64,000 nucleotides of DNA from Saprospiraceae bacterium. GTDB taxonomy: Bacteria > Bacteroidota > Bacteroidia > Chitinophagales > Saprospiraceae. The notes under the pieces were generated by a model, which saw nothing but the letters and a program-made list of their open reading frames with translations, did no database searches and was not told where the DNA came from. This document shows positions 18,606-27,805 of this stretch, piece by piece. The translations under genes and the position numbers were made by a program. Within the stretch, counting starts at the first letter, position 1. Each line of letters starts with the position of its first letter. The stretch covers positions 1 to 64,000 of the forward strand of contig JALWSS010000009.1 of assembly GCA_026993525.1 (NCBI GenBank), read 5' to 3'.

Positions 18606-18659
18606 TCTGCCCCTCACGGCATCAATTTTGCCTTTTGAGAGGCACCAAAACTACACAAC

Positions 18660-20123
18660 ATGGTGTCTTTCAATTTTTTGTCTCGCCTGTCATTCACACT
18701 TTCAGTGCTTTTTCTTTTCAGTACCGGGGTCCATGCTCAATCTGCCGAACCACTTCAGGAGGATGGGAGTTCCGGTTTTTGGGCAGTGGGGGTATTGTTG
18801 GTGGTGCTGGGTGCCTGGTGGTTGGGCAAAAAAGAAGCACGGGAGGCGGAAAGGCTCCTGGACGATCACAAGAAGAAACTGGAAGCCCTTCGGAAGGAAG
18901 TTGCTGAACTGAATGAAAAACTCAAAGCCAAAAGCGAAGGGCTGGCTTTGCTGGAGCAAAAATTGAGCAATACACTGGCCCTGAAAGACCAGGCTGTGGC
19001 CGATTCGTTTTCAAGGGATCAGTTCGTGGCCATGGTCAGCCAGCAAATGCGCGAACCCCTGAATGACATCAGCAGCGCACTGAGGGCATTGTCAAGAGAC
19101 ATCGGGGAAGAAGAGCTTGAAGACCACCTTTTTGAAATAGAAAATGCAGCGAACGACCTGGTGGTTTACATCAATGATATTCTGGACCAATGCAAGGTGG
19201 AAGCAGGGAAAGTTGCCCTGGAGGAAAGAAAATTTGACGTCCGCAGCCTGATTGAAACCGTCCGGGAACAAGTAGAGGCAGATTCATCGTGTGCCCTTTG
19301 CAAGACCGATGTTCAGATACACCCCCGTGTACCGGTTAACCTGGTCGGCGATACCGTTCGCCTTCGGCAAATACTCACCCACCTTTTCCAGTGTGTATAT
19401 GCGACTGGTGAAGTTGCTGACATTCGTTTATCGGTGGCGCCTCAGGATCTGTTTCTTCGGAATGCGACATTGAAGTTTACCATTGAGGGAAAGCATGAAC
19501 AGGCAAATGAACTGGATAATGAGTTGGAATCTTTGATGCAGCCGGATTCACCCTTGCTGAAAAGTGCCCACCGGTTGGTGCGCTTGCAGAATGGCAAAAT
19601 GACGGTGAAGAAAGGGTTGCAAGCTTCTTTGTTGATTCAGGTCTGGCTGCCTTTCCGTTTGCCGGGCAATGTAGATTCCGTTGCTCCGGATAATGCAAAA
19701 GTCAGGAAAGATTCCGGGCCGCTGAGTCAAAGTCTTGCGGGCTATCAAATCCTGGTTGCGGAAGACAACAAGATCACCCAGGTGGTGGTGGCGAAGGTAC
19801 TCAAAGACCGGGGCGCTGAAGTGTGTCTGGTGGCAAACGGCCAGGAGGCCGTAACACTTTTCGAAGAAAAGAAATTTGACCTCGTCATCATGGATATCAA
19901 CATGCCGGTTTTGGATGGTTATCAGGCAGTTGCTAAGATCAGAAGGATGGAGCAAGGCAATGGAACAAAAGTTCCGATCATTGCGCTCACTTCATCTGTC
20001 CTTCTCACAACCAAAGAAAAAGCCCTGCTGCACGGCATGGATGAGTATGTTGGCAAGCCATTCTCCATTGACGATCTGATGGACAAAGTCTCTTTCTGTC
20101 TTTCAGAGTTCAAACAGGCCTGA
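18660..20123 (+). CDS. Degenerate hybrid histidine kinase with intact receiver
   Basis: A 487-residue protein: signal peptide (to about residue 27), one transmembrane helix (residues 40-56), a long coiled coil (57-110), a HisKA-like dimerisation domain (117-185), a poorly conserved ATPase-like region (about 240-345) and a C-terminal receiver (360-483). The phosphoacceptor His is replaced: SQQMREPLNDI has Gln128 where SHE(I/L)RTPL is normal. The N-box (LTHLFQCVY) lacks its Asn and no G-box glycines are seen, so kinase activity is doubtful. The receiver is complete: acidic VAEDN, phosphoryl Asp412 in VIMDINMP, ALTSS and VGKPF. It may work as a membrane-tied phosphate acceptor for another kinase. 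A strong terminator follows. Confidence 0.85.
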   Translation: MVSFNFLSRLSFTLSVLFLFSTGVHAQSAEPLQEDGSSGFWAVGVLLVVLGAWWLGKKEAREAERLLDDHKKKLEALRKEVAELNEKLKAKSEGLALLEQKLSNTLALKDQAVADSFSRDQFVAMVSQQMREPLNDISSALRALSRDIGEEELEDHLFEIENAANDLVVYINDILDQCKVEAGKVALEERKFDVRSLIETVREQVEADSSCALCKTDVQIHPRVPVNLVGDTVRLRQILTHLFQCVYATGEVADIRLSVAPQDLFLRNATLKFTIEGKHEQANELDNELESLMQPDSPLLKSAHRLVRLQNGKMTVKKGLQASLLIQVWLPFRLPGNVDSVAPDNAKVRKDSGPLSQSLAGYQILVAEDNKITQVVVAKVLKDRGAEVCLVANGQEAVTLFEEKKFDLVIMDINMPVLDGYQAVAKIRRMEQGNGTKVPIIALTSSVLLTTKEKALLHGMDEYVGKPFSIDDLMDKVSFCLSEFKQA

Positions 20124-20137
20124 GGCCTGGAAAAACA

Positions 20138-20176
20138 GAAAGCCGGTCAGCAAATTCGCTGACCGGCCTTCTGCTC
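20138..20176. terminator. Bidirectional terminator
   Basis: GCCGGTCAGC (20142-20151) and GCTGACCGGC (20158-20167) form a perfect 10-bp stem with a 6-nt loop, extended by AGAA/TTCT pairs. T-rich tracts follow on both strands (CTCTTTT on plus, TTTCTGTTTTT on minus), so it can end both the receiver-protein gene and the convergent thioredoxin-like gene. Confidence 0.85.
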
Positions 20177-20201
20177 TTTTCTCCAACCAGGTATTTGGAA
20201 A

Positions 20202-20255
20202 CAAAAAACCTCAAAAACCTTCTGAAAAACTTCCAAAAACCTCCAAAACCTTCCT
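20202..20255. repeat. Short-period A/C-rich repeat
   Basis: Imperfect 10-11 bp units of the type CAAAAACCTTC run up to the stop of the thioredoxin-like gene. Same style as the arrays near 31.9, 39.1 and 52.5 kb. Confidence 0.7.
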
Positions 20256-20808
20256 ACTTGCTCTTCCTGAACTCGTCCCAGGTGGTATTCTCGTAGTGGT
20301 CATCTTTTACGAACTCGAGTTCTTTCAGCAGGTCAGGAGCGGGTTTGTAGCCCGGGCTGATGAGGATGCGTTCGTATTCGGGAGTCAGGTAAACATAGCT
20401 TGGGTATCCGAGGCGGCCATTGAGCAATTCATAAGCCAGGGTGTGCACACCGTTGCGGCCACCGGCCCTCCACTTGAAGGTTCTGCCCTGGAAAACGATG
20501 TCTTCCTTTTGTTCTGCATTGAACTTCACCGGGTGGAAATTCTCATTGATGAACTTTACGACGCTGGGGTCGGTGAAGGTGGTTTTGTCCATGCGCTTGC
20601 ACCAGCCGCACCAGTCGGTGTAAAAGTCAATGAAGAACTTTTTCTTTACAGTTTCGTTGGCCTTGACGGCCTCGTCCCAGGAGAGCCATTTGATGGCAGC
20701 ATCACCGCTGGAAGCCTGAGGTGCTTTGTCGCTTTGGATATTGGTGGCAGCAATGGCAACTACGACCAGGGCAGCGAGTGAGAGCACAAGGAATGTTACT
20801 TTTTTCAT
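20254..20808 (-). CDS. Thioredoxin-fold protein, periplasmic
   Basis: A 184-residue protein with signal peptide or N-terminal anchor (MKKVTFLVLSLAALVVVAIAA) and a thioredoxin-like domain of the thioredoxin_7/DUF255 type. The redox pair is visible in FIDFYTDWCGWCKRMD, and the cis-Pro loop is GRLGYPSYVYLTPEYE. An insertion with a GGRNGVHTLAYELL helix sits between them. It probably reduces or isomerises disulfides in envelope proteins. Stands alone between a terminator and ubiX. Confidence 0.9.
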   Translation of the reverse strand: MKKVTFLVLSLAALVVVAIAATNIQSDKAPQASSGDAAIKWLSWDEAVKANETVKKKFFIDFYTDWCGWCKRMDKTTFTDPSVVKFINENFHPVKFNAEQKEDIVFQGRTFKWRAGGRNGVHTLAYELLNGRLGYPSYVYLTPEYERILISPGYKPAPDLLKELEFVKDDHYENTTWDEFRKSK

Positions 20809-20932
20809 GAATGGGAAAATTTTATGGGCGCAAAGCCCGGAATGATTGAAAGCTGCACGAAGGTATAAAGTACCCCAACGATAGTGGTTCTTCGATTTGG
20901 ATTTAATTTTCTATTAACGCAAAAAAGACGCC

Positions 20933-21496
20933 ATGCGGAAACTTGTGGTGGGGGTTGGAGGGAGCAGTGGAGCCATCTATGCCAGGCTGCTTTTTGACCG
21001 GTTGGAGCAGCTGAACACCCAGTGGAGCAGGGTGGGAGTGGTGATGAGCAACAACGCCCGTTTGAATTGGGAACTGGAGCTTGGAAACTCAGCTTACAGG
21101 GAGTATCCTTTTGATTTTTACGAGAAGAATGACTTCATGGCACCTTTTGCCTCTGGCTCCGCCAAATACGACACCATGATCGTCTGCCCCTGCAGCATGG
21201 GGCAGTTGGGCCGGATCGCAGCGGGCATTTCCGATGATTTGATTTCGAGAGCAGCCGACGTTATTCTGAAGGAAAGAAGAAAACTGGTGCTGGTGCCCAG
21301 AGATACCCCGCTCAACCTCATTCACATCAACAACATGAAGGCCGTCACCGAGGCGGGCGGGATCGTATTGCCTGCCTGCCCGTCTTTTTACAGCAAACCC
21401 AACAGCATCGAGGACCTGGCCCTGACGGTTGTCGATCGCGTTTTGGACATTTGCGGCTTTGAACTGGAAACCTGCCGTTGGGGCAACGATGATTGA
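20933..21496 (+). CDS. ubiX: Flavin prenyltransferase UbiX
   Basis: A 187-residue flavoprotein that joins dimethylallyl phosphate to FMN to make the prenyl-FMN cofactor for UbiD decarboxylases. The motifs are VVGVGGSSGAIYARLL (FMN phosphate loop), YDTMIVCPCSMGQLGRIAAGISDDLISRAADV, and RRKLVLVPRDTPLNLIHINNM with PACPSFYSKP. No ubiD is in the window; a UbiA-type prenyltransferase lies at 39.9 kb. The pseudouridine synthase gene begins 6 bp after its stop. Confidence 0.95.
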   Translation: MRKLVVGVGGSSGAIYARLLFDRLEQLNTQWSRVGVVMSNNARLNWELELGNSAYREYPFDFYEKNDFMAPFASGSAKYDTMIVCPCSMGQLGRIAAGISDDLISRAADVILKERRKLVLVPRDTPLNLIHINNMKAVTEAGGIVLPACPSFYSKPNSIEDLALTVVDRVLDICGFELETCRWGNDD

Positions 21497-21502
21497 GAGA
21501 AA

Positions 21503-22228
21503 ATGAAAAGAACTTTCGAAATCATTCACGAAGACGATGCCATCATCGTCCTTAACAAAGCTGCCGGTGTGCTGAGCTTGCCCGACCGTTACCATCCGGA
21601 AAGATTCAACCTGTTGGCCCAACTGAACAAAGCTTACGGAAAGGTATTCGTGGTGCACCGGCTGGACAAGGAAACCAGCGGTGTGATGGTTTTCGCCCGC
21701 AACGAAGAAGCGCACAAGCACCTGTCGCAACAATTTGAAAACCGCGCTGTGTTCAAGCATTATTTTGCCATCGTTGACGGGGAATTGCCGGAAGGCGAAG
21801 GAAAAATTGACAAACCGCTGGCGCCGCATCAGCATCACCCGGAGCGGATGGTAGCATCGTTGAGGGGCAAGCCTTCGCTCACCACCTATAAAGTAACGCA
21901 TAAATTTCGCGCTTTCACCGCGGTGGAAGCAGAGATTCACACGGGCAGAACGCATCAGATCAGGGTGCATTTTAAGAGCATTGGCCACCCCCTGGCCGTG
22001 GATGCCATTTATGGCAAACGGAGTGAACTTTTCCTTTCTGAATTCAAACGCAAGAATTTCCGGCTTGGAAAAAACCAGGAAGAACGCCCCCTTATCCGCC
22101 GCTCCACGCTCCATGCACACCGCATCGCTTTTACCCATCCGGCTTCCGGCCGGCCGGTTGAATTTGAGGCGCCACTGCCAAAAGACCTCAGGGCAACATT
22201 GAATCAATTACAAAAATGGGCCGGCTGA
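21503..22228 (+). CDS. RluA-family pseudouridine synthase
   Basis: A 241-residue RluA/RluD-type catalytic domain converting uridine to pseudouridine in rRNA or tRNA. The catalytic Asp lies in VHRLDKETSGVMVFARN; HTGRTHQIRVHFKSIGHPLAVDAIYG and TLHAHRIAFTHPASG follow as in the family. No N-terminal S4 domain, so the length is short and the target (tRNA or 23S rRNA) cannot be told. Likely co-transcribed with ubiX (6-bp gap). Its stop is 5 bp from the convergent AacS gene. Confidence 0.93.
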   Translation: MKRTFEIIHEDDAIIVLNKAAGVLSLPDRYHPERFNLLAQLNKAYGKVFVVHRLDKETSGVMVFARNEEAHKHLSQQFENRAVFKHYFAIVDGELPEGEGKIDKPLAPHQHHPERMVASLRGKPSLTTYKVTHKFRAFTAVEAEIHTGRTHQIRVHFKSIGHPLAVDAIYGKRSELFLSEFKRKNFRLGKNQEERPLIRRSTLHAHRIAFTHPASGRPVEFEAPLPKDLRATLNQLQKWAG

Positions 22229-22233
22229 ACCGC

Positions 22234-24225
22234 TCATTTGGCGATTTTCTCCCCCAGCTTTTTGCCGAAGCCGATAAAAAAATTCAGAGATTCCGGGTTT
22301 CGCATGGAGTCCCTGTTGGCGGCTTTGTCCAGCGGTTTGCCCAGGAGGATTTTCTTAACCGGTGCCTCCATTTTTTTACCACTGATGGTATAGGGGATTT
22401 CAGCCACCTGGATGATCTCATCCGGTACATGCCTCGGTGAGCACTCGCTTCGCAAAGTGGATTTGATCTTTTTCACCAGGTTTTCCGACAGGTTTTCATT
22501 TTCCTTCAGCACTACAAACAATGGCATATAGTCTCGCCCTCCGGGCAATTCCAGATTGACGATCAGGCTGTCGGCTATTTCCTGCACTTTATCCACTGCC
22601 CGGTACACTTCCGCAGTGCCTATGCGCACCCCCTGCCGGTTCAGGGTTGCATCAGAGCGGCCCCAGATGATGACGGTGCCCCGGGAGGTCAGCGTGATCC
22701 AGTCGCCGTGCCGCCAGACACCCGGGTAAACGTCGAAATAGCTGCTTTTGTAACGCGCGTAATTATCGTCGCCCCAGAAGAACACCGGCATGGAAGGCAT
22801 CGGTTTGGTAACGACCAGTTCCGCCACTTCATCGGTCACCGGAATGCCGGCTTCGTTCCAGGCTTCAATGGCTGCCCCCAGACAGCGGCATTGAATTTCA
22901 CCTTCGTAAACCGGGAGCAGGGGGTTGCCGCCCACCCAGGCTGTACACACATCGGTGCCGCCGGCCATGGAGCAGAGCCACACGTCTTCCTTGATGTGTT
23001 CATAAACATAGTCGAATGCCTCGGGAGGCAGGGGAGAGCCGGTAGAACCTATTGACCGTATCTTGCTGAGGTCGAAGTCTTTGCCAGGCCGGAGGCCCTG
23101 TTTCATATTGGCTATCAGGAAAGGCGCCGAGGTGCCGAAATGATGGATTCCGGCTTCTTCGGCCAACTTCCACAGCCTGCTCAGGTCCGGATAGCCCGGG
23201 CTGCCGTCGTACAGAACGATGCTTGCCCCGGCCAGCATGCTTGCGTGCAAGAAATTCCACATCATCCAGCCGGTGGTGGAAAACCAGAAAAAGCGCTCTC
23301 CCGGTTGCACATCGTTGTGAAAGTGGAGGTATTTCAGGTGTTCCATCAGGTTGCCACCGTGGCTGTGGGTGATGGCCTTCGGAATGCCTGTCGTTCCGGA
23401 AGAATACAGGATGTAAATGGGGTGGTCAAAAGGTACCGGTGTGAAGTTCAGCTCGCTGTTGGCGGTGAATGTATCGTTCCATAAAACCACTTTGGACCGG
23501 TCAAAGATTTTGGGTTCCTCGTTGAGGTAGGGTACCAGTACCACTTTTTCTACCGTCGGCAATTTGGCGGTCATTTCTTCCACTGCCTGCATTTTGTCGA
23601 AGGGTTTGCCGTTGTAGCTGTAACCGTCCACAGCAAACAGTACCCTGGGCTCGATCTGGGCAAAGCGGTCCACCACGCTGTTTACACCAAAGTCCGGAGA
23701 GCAACTCGACCAGGTGGCCCCGATGGAGGCAGCAGCCAGAAAGGCATAGGTGGCTTCGGGGAAATTGGGCAGGTAGGCAGCTATCCGGTCGCCTTTCCCG
23801 ATACCCAGGGATTTGAGGTAAGCGGCCATGGAGGCCACCTGAGAAGTCAGTTCCGGCCATCCGATTTCAATGGTCTCATGCCGTTCACTGGCAAAAATGA
23901 TGGCTGGCTGTGCGTCGTTTCTCATTCTGAAAATGTGCTCCACGTAGTTGAGCTCACTGCCTGGAAACCAACGTGCGCCCGGCATTGTTGCGTTCTCCAG
24001 CACGGTGGAATACGGCTTGTGGGCGATTACCTCGAAATATTCCCATACGCTCTGCCAGAAATCTTCCAGCTCTTCCACAGACCACCGGTACACATCGTCG
24101 TAATTCTTAAAGTTTTTCCCTTTTTCTGAATTGAGCCAGGCGAAGTAATGGGTCAGTCTGGCGTTTTCCCGGAATGTTTTTGACGGTTCCCAAAGTACGG
24201 GTGGCGTTTTGGAATTGTTGGACAT
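22234..24225 (-). CDS. aacS: Acetoacetate-CoA ligase
   Basis: A 663-residue adenylating enzyme making acetoacetyl-CoA from acetoacetate, ATP and CoA. Length and layout match AacS: N-terminal WEPSKTFRENARLTHYFAWL, the AMP-binding loop YILYSSGTTGIPKAITHSHGG, IRSIGSTGSPLPPEAFDYVYE, and GTDVCTAWVGGNPLLPVYEGE. The C-terminal lysine loop includes YTISGKKMEAPVKKIL. It lets the cell use ketone-type compounds or recycle acetoacetate from amino acid or PHB breakdown. It converges on the pseudouridine synthase gene with a 5-bp gap. Confidence 0.95.
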   Translation of the reverse strand: MSNNSKTPPVLWEPSKTFRENARLTHYFAWLNSEKGKNFKNYDDVYRWSVEELEDFWQSVWEYFEVIAHKPYSTVLENATMPGARWFPGSELNYVEHIFRMRNDAQPAIIFASERHETIEIGWPELTSQVASMAAYLKSLGIGKGDRIAAYLPNFPEATYAFLAAASIGATWSSCSPDFGVNSVVDRFAQIEPRVLFAVDGYSYNGKPFDKMQAVEEMTAKLPTVEKVVLVPYLNEEPKIFDRSKVVLWNDTFTANSELNFTPVPFDHPIYILYSSGTTGIPKAITHSHGGNLMEHLKYLHFHNDVQPGERFFWFSTTGWMMWNFLHASMLAGASIVLYDGSPGYPDLSRLWKLAEEAGIHHFGTSAPFLIANMKQGLRPGKDFDLSKIRSIGSTGSPLPPEAFDYVYEHIKEDVWLCSMAGGTDVCTAWVGGNPLLPVYEGEIQCRCLGAAIEAWNEAGIPVTDEVAELVVTKPMPSMPVFFWGDDNYARYKSSYFDVYPGVWRHGDWITLTSRGTVIIWGRSDATLNRQGVRIGTAEVYRAVDKVQEIADSLIVNLELPGGRDYMPLFVVLKENENLSENLVKKIKSTLRSECSPRHVPDEIIQVAEIPYTISGKKMEAPVKKILLGKPLDKAANRDSMRNPESLNFFIGFGKKLGEKIAK

Positions 24226-24394
24226 AGGGCCTGGTTTGAATTTTCGATGAAAGGCAATTGTTTTCCGAAGGAGGTAAAGTTAGAAAAAGGGGAAGGCAAA
24301 CGGGAAATGACAAATCTCCTGCAGGAAGTGGAATCCAGCGGTACATCTGCTTTCTTCGGAGAATCAGCCAACTATGCAGTTGAACAAAATCATC

Positions 24395-24402
24395 TACTTT
24401 TG
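24395..24402 (+). promoter_or_regulatory. -7 element of the 5'-nucleotidase gene
   Basis: TACTTTTG matches TAnnTTTG exactly, 18 bp before the chosen start codon. No -33 TTTG at the usual distance. Confidence 0.45.
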
Positions 24403-24420
24403 GTCGTCAGAAAACAAACA

Positions 24421-25992
24421 ATGAACAGCCAAATGATTCGTCTCGCTTTCCTTCGGATTCTTGCATTCATCTTGCTCAGTGCAAGTCTCGCCTGCACAAC
24501 TACCAAAAAAACTGCCTCAACAGAACCCGGCCCGCCCCAAACCGTGGACTTCATCATCCTGCAAATGAATGATGTTTACGAGTTGTCACCACAGGAGAAC
24601 GGCGCGGTTGGAGGCCTGGCAAGGGTGGCTACACTGCGAAAAGAGTTGCTCAAAGAAACACCGCATGTACTGACCGTTTTGGCCGGAGATTTTCTGAGCC
24701 CCTCGCTGCTCGGCACCCTTAAACTGAACGGAGAACGGATCAAAGGCCGGCAAATGGTTGAAACCATGAATGCGCTGGGACTCGATCTGGTCGCCTTTGG
24801 CAACCATGAATTTGACCTGAAGGAAGAAGAACTGCAAAAACGCATCAACGAATCCCGCTTCGTCTGGCTGACCACCAACATCTGGCACAAAACAGAAAAC
24901 GGACTGGAACCATTCTACAAATACCAGGAAGGCAAACGCATTCAGATGCCTAAGGCTTTCACCTGGAACATTCGATACGACGAGAAGGCTGAGCCGCTGA
25001 AGGTGGGCTTTTACAGCGCTTGTATCAATGACAACGATCCTGACTACGTGCATTTTGACGATCCGTATCAGTCGGCTGAGAAAATGTACATGCATTTGTA
25101 CCCGGATTCAGATGTCCTGATCGGATTGACTCACCTCGAGTTGGTAATGGACCTGAAACTGGCCTCTATGCTGGTGAAAACTGCCCTCATCATGGGTGGA
25201 CACGAGCATGAAAACAGCATTGATACCGTCGGCAATGTGGTGGTTGCAAAGGCTGATGCCAATGCCAAATCGGTGTACGTGCACAGGTTCACCTACAACC
25301 TGGATGACAAGAGCTGGAAGTTGAATTCGTCTTTGGTCAGGATCACCGATGCGATAGCGCCTGACCCCGCAATTGACACCATCGTGAAAAAGTGGGAGGG
25401 CATCATGATGCAACAGATCAGTCAGGTGGTTGAGAATCCATCGGAGGTGATCTACAACGCCCATGTACCTTTGGACGGCCGGGAAAAGAGCATTCGAAAC
25501 CAACAGACCAACCTGGGGCAATTGATTGCTGCCAGTATGGCCTTTGCAGCCAAAAAGCCGGTGGACGGAGCGATCCTCAACAGTGGATCGGTGAGAATAG
25601 ACGACCAGCTCGAAGGACCCATAACCCCTGTGGAGATTTTCCGTACACTGCCTTATGGGGGAAAACTTTACGAGGTGGAACTCAGTGGAAAGATGCTCAA
25701 ACGCACACTGGATGCAGGATGGGAGAACAAAGGCCTCGGCGGGTTCCTGCAATGGCACAACATCAACAGGACCGAAGCCGGCGATTGGATCGTCGGCGGA
25801 AAACCCCTGGACCTCAAACGCAACTACCGGATCGTAATGGGAGATTATTTGTGGAAAGGCCTTGAAGCGGGCCTGGAGTTCCTGAATACCACCAACATGC
25901 TCTCGTGGGAAACCGTTGCCGAAGGCGATGAAACAGATTTGCGAAGCGATGTAAGAAAAGCTGTGGTGGCTTACCTGAAAACCTTGAAATAA
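24421..25992 (+). CDS. 5'-nucleotidase / metallophosphatase lipoprotein
   Basis: A 523-residue envelope protein with a lipoprotein signal (LLSASLAC). The upstream in-frame extension is rejected because it would bury this signal. The calcineurin-like domain shows LQMNDVYEL, VLTVLAGDFLSPS, LVAFGNHEFDLKEEEL and MGGHEHENS; the C-terminal 5'-nucleotidase domain shows QQTNLGQLIAASM, AILNSGSVRIDDQ and IFRTLPYGGKLYEVELSG. The first metal motif has Tyr where most members have His (NDVY, not ND.H), known from a bacterial subgroup. It probably dephosphorylates nucleotides or sugar phosphates outside the inner membrane. It leads a run of same-strand genes through ftsX. Confidence 0.9.
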   Translation: MNSQMIRLAFLRILAFILLSASLACTTTKKTASTEPGPPQTVDFIILQMNDVYELSPQENGAVGGLARVATLRKELLKETPHVLTVLAGDFLSPSLLGTLKLNGERIKGRQMVETMNALGLDLVAFGNHEFDLKEEELQKRINESRFVWLTTNIWHKTENGLEPFYKYQEGKRIQMPKAFTWNIRYDEKAEPLKVGFYSACINDNDPDYVHFDDPYQSAEKMYMHLYPDSDVLIGLTHLELVMDLKLASMLVKTALIMGGHEHENSIDTVGNVVVAKADANAKSVYVHRFTYNLDDKSWKLNSSLVRITDAIAPDPAIDTIVKKWEGIMMQQISQVVENPSEVIYNAHVPLDGREKSIRNQQTNLGQLIAASMAFAAKKPVDGAILNSGSVRIDDQLEGPITPVEIFRTLPYGGKLYEVELSGKMLKRTLDAGWENKGLGGFLQWHNINRTEAGDWIVGGKPLDLKRNYRIVMGDYLWKGLEAGLEFLNTTNMLSWETVAEGDETDLRSDVRKAVVAYLKTLK

Positions 25993-26013
25993 CAACTTGA
26001 AACCCAACCTGTC

Positions 26014-26448
26014 ATGATAAAAGCATTGCTAAAATTACTGGTGATCCTCGTGATCGGAATCTTGATCTACAACTATTTTCTCGGCACCCCACAGGAGAAG
26101 AAGGGCGTGGAAAAAATTGTGAAAGAGTTTAAGGACTTTGGAGGTTCAGTAGCTGATTTGCTGAAGTCGGAAAAGGAGAAATTTGACAAGGGCAAGTACG
26201 ACGATGCCCTCAGCAAGATTGGCAACACACTGAAAGACCTGAAAGAATCATTGAAAGGCCAGGGAGAAGCGTACAGCAATGACATCAACGACCTTTTGGA
26301 GAAAAAGGAGCAACTTTCGGACGAGTTGGAAAAAATGGAAAAAAATGCGAAGGACAGTGGTGTGGACACCAGCAAGGTAAAAGAGCAGCTCCGGTCCTTG
26401 CTGGAAGAAACACAACGACTCCTCTCAGAAATGGAATCCGGAAAATAA
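26014..26448 (+). CDS. Membrane-anchored coiled-coil protein, unknown
   Basis: A 144-residue protein with an N-terminal transmembrane helix (MIKALLKLLVILVIGILIYNYF) and a highly charged alpha-helical remainder with heptads (DLLEKKEQLSDELEKMEKNA, LRSLLEETQRLLSEME). I do not recognise the family. It starts 21 bp after the 5'-nucleotidase gene and ends 7 bp before ftsX, so it is likely co-transcribed with the cell-division gene, and an envelope-structural role is possible. Confidence 0.75.
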   Translation: MIKALLKLLVILVIGILIYNYFLGTPQEKKGVEKIVKEFKDFGGSVADLLKSEKEKFDKGKYDDALSKIGNTLKDLKESLKGQGEAYSNDINDLLEKKEQLSDELEKMEKNAKDSGVDTSKVKEQLRSLLEETQRLLSEMESGK

Positions 26449-26455
26449 TCTCCCA

Positions 26456-27319
26456 ATGTCCACCCAAGCAAGTACGCGGCCCAACTACATTTATGCCATT
26501 ATCAGCGTTGCCCTGGTGCTGTTCCTGTTGGGGCTTTTCGCCATTGTAGTGTTGCAGGGGCAGCAAATGATCAAGTATTTCAAAGAGCAGATTGAGATCA
26601 TCGTTGAATTGAAAGATGGCACAACGTCCACCGATCAAAAACTCGTCAGCACCAAATTGATGAACAGCGATTACCTGTTGAAGAATTCAATCCGTTTCAT
26701 TTCGAAAGAGCAAGGCGCAGCCATCATGCAGCAGGAATTTGGCAAGGAGTTTCTTCAGTTGGACATGCCCAACCCCTTGTACGATGTGTTGCTTTTCAGG
26801 GTCAGGGCCGATTACCTGGAGCCGGATAGTTTGAACCGCATCCGGCAGGAACTCCGGGAGTTGCCCATCGTTTCGGATGTTTATTACCAGGAAGACGTTA
26901 CGGAAGCCATTGGGAGAAACCTGAAAAGCATTGCTTTCGGCGTGTTGATCGTGGGTGTATTCTGTGTGCTCGTTGCAGTTGCCCTGATCCTCAACACCAT
27001 CCGCCTGGCCCTGTATGCCAATCGCTTTCTCATTAAGAACATGGAATTGGTCGGAGCCTCCTGGTCAGCTATCTCGAGGCCTTTTCTTCGGAAAAGTTTC
27101 GTTCACGGGCTTGTCTCCGGTTTGTTGGCCATTGCCGGAATTTCGGTGTTGGGTTATTTTATCCTGAGTGATTCACCGGAATTGGGAGAAGTGATCTACT
27201 GGCCCGGAATTGCTTATGTATTTGCCGGGATATTGATTGCCGGGGCTGCAATTTCCCTTCTGAGTACCTATTGGGTGGTCAACAAATACCTCCGTATGCG
27301 GGTGGATGACCTGTATTGA
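26456..27319 (+). CDS. ftsX: Cell division ABC transporter permease FtsX
   Basis: A 287-residue four-TM permease-like protein. TM1 is near residues 12-33, then the periplasmic domain (IEIIVELKDGT...FISKEQGAAIMQQEFGKEF...RIRQELRELPIVSDVYYQE), then TM2-4 with the FtsX signature LILNTIRLALYANRFLIKNMELVGAS. FtsX with FtsE controls peptidoglycan hydrolases at the septum. ftsE is not adjacent, which is usual in Bacteroidota. The order ftsX-DUF3098-uppP-truB is a conserved Bacteroidota cluster. Confidence 0.95.
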   Translation: MSTQASTRPNYIYAIISVALVLFLLGLFAIVVLQGQQMIKYFKEQIEIIVELKDGTTSTDQKLVSTKLMNSDYLLKNSIRFISKEQGAAIMQQEFGKEFLQLDMPNPLYDVLLFRVRADYLEPDSLNRIRQELRELPIVSDVYYQEDVTEAIGRNLKSIAFGVLIVGVFCVLVAVALILNTIRLALYANRFLIKNMELVGASWSAISRPFLRKSFVHGLVSGLLAIAGISVLGYFILSDSPELGEVIYWPGIAYVFAGILIAGAAISLLSTYWVVNKYLRMRVDDLY

Positions 27320-27431
27320 AGCACGATCTTCCGTTAGCGAGTTTCTTTCGATCCATGAATTTGCGATAGATTTGCGCCTTCAGGCAACAACATAAACAGG
27401 TCTTTTTGACCCTAAAATACAAATCCGGATC

Positions 27432-27773
27432 ATGAGTAATCCTTCAAAAAAGAAAAAGGTGGTTGTCACCACATCTGCTCCGAGAAAGGCCGCAGTAAAA
27501 CCCAGGCGAGGTGGCACGAGTCCTTCAAAAGCCAGTGTGAAGCCCACCGACCTTGTTTTTGGCAAGGTGAATTTCCTGTGGATGTTTGGCGGCATCGTTT
27601 TAATAGCCATAGGCCTTGTATTGATGAGTGGAGGAAGAATGCCATCTCCCGATGTATGGGATCCTGACCTCATGTACAGTCCCCGTCGGATAATCATAGC
27701 TCCGGCCCTGATTCTGCTTGGCCTCATTGTTGAAATAGTTGCCATATTCAAAAAGACTGCACCGGAAACGTAA
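27432..27773 (+). CDS. DUF3098 two-TM membrane protein
   Basis: A 113-residue protein: basic, disordered N-terminus (residues 1-38), then VFGKVNFLWMFGGIVLIAIGLVLMSGGR and a second helix IIIAPALILLGLIVEIVAIF. The GGRMPSPDVWDPDLMYSPRR linker is characteristic of DUF3098. Function unknown; its constant place between ftsX and uppP suggests a cell-envelope role. Confidence 0.92.
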   Translation: MSNPSKKKKVVVTTSAPRKAAVKPRRGGTSPSKASVKPTDLVFGKVNFLWMFGGIVLIAIGLVLMSGGRMPSPDVWDPDLMYSPRRIIIAPALILLGLIVEIVAIFKKTAPET

Positions 27774-27805
27774 GCGGCCAGATTACTCACCAAACAACAC
27801 AATAA

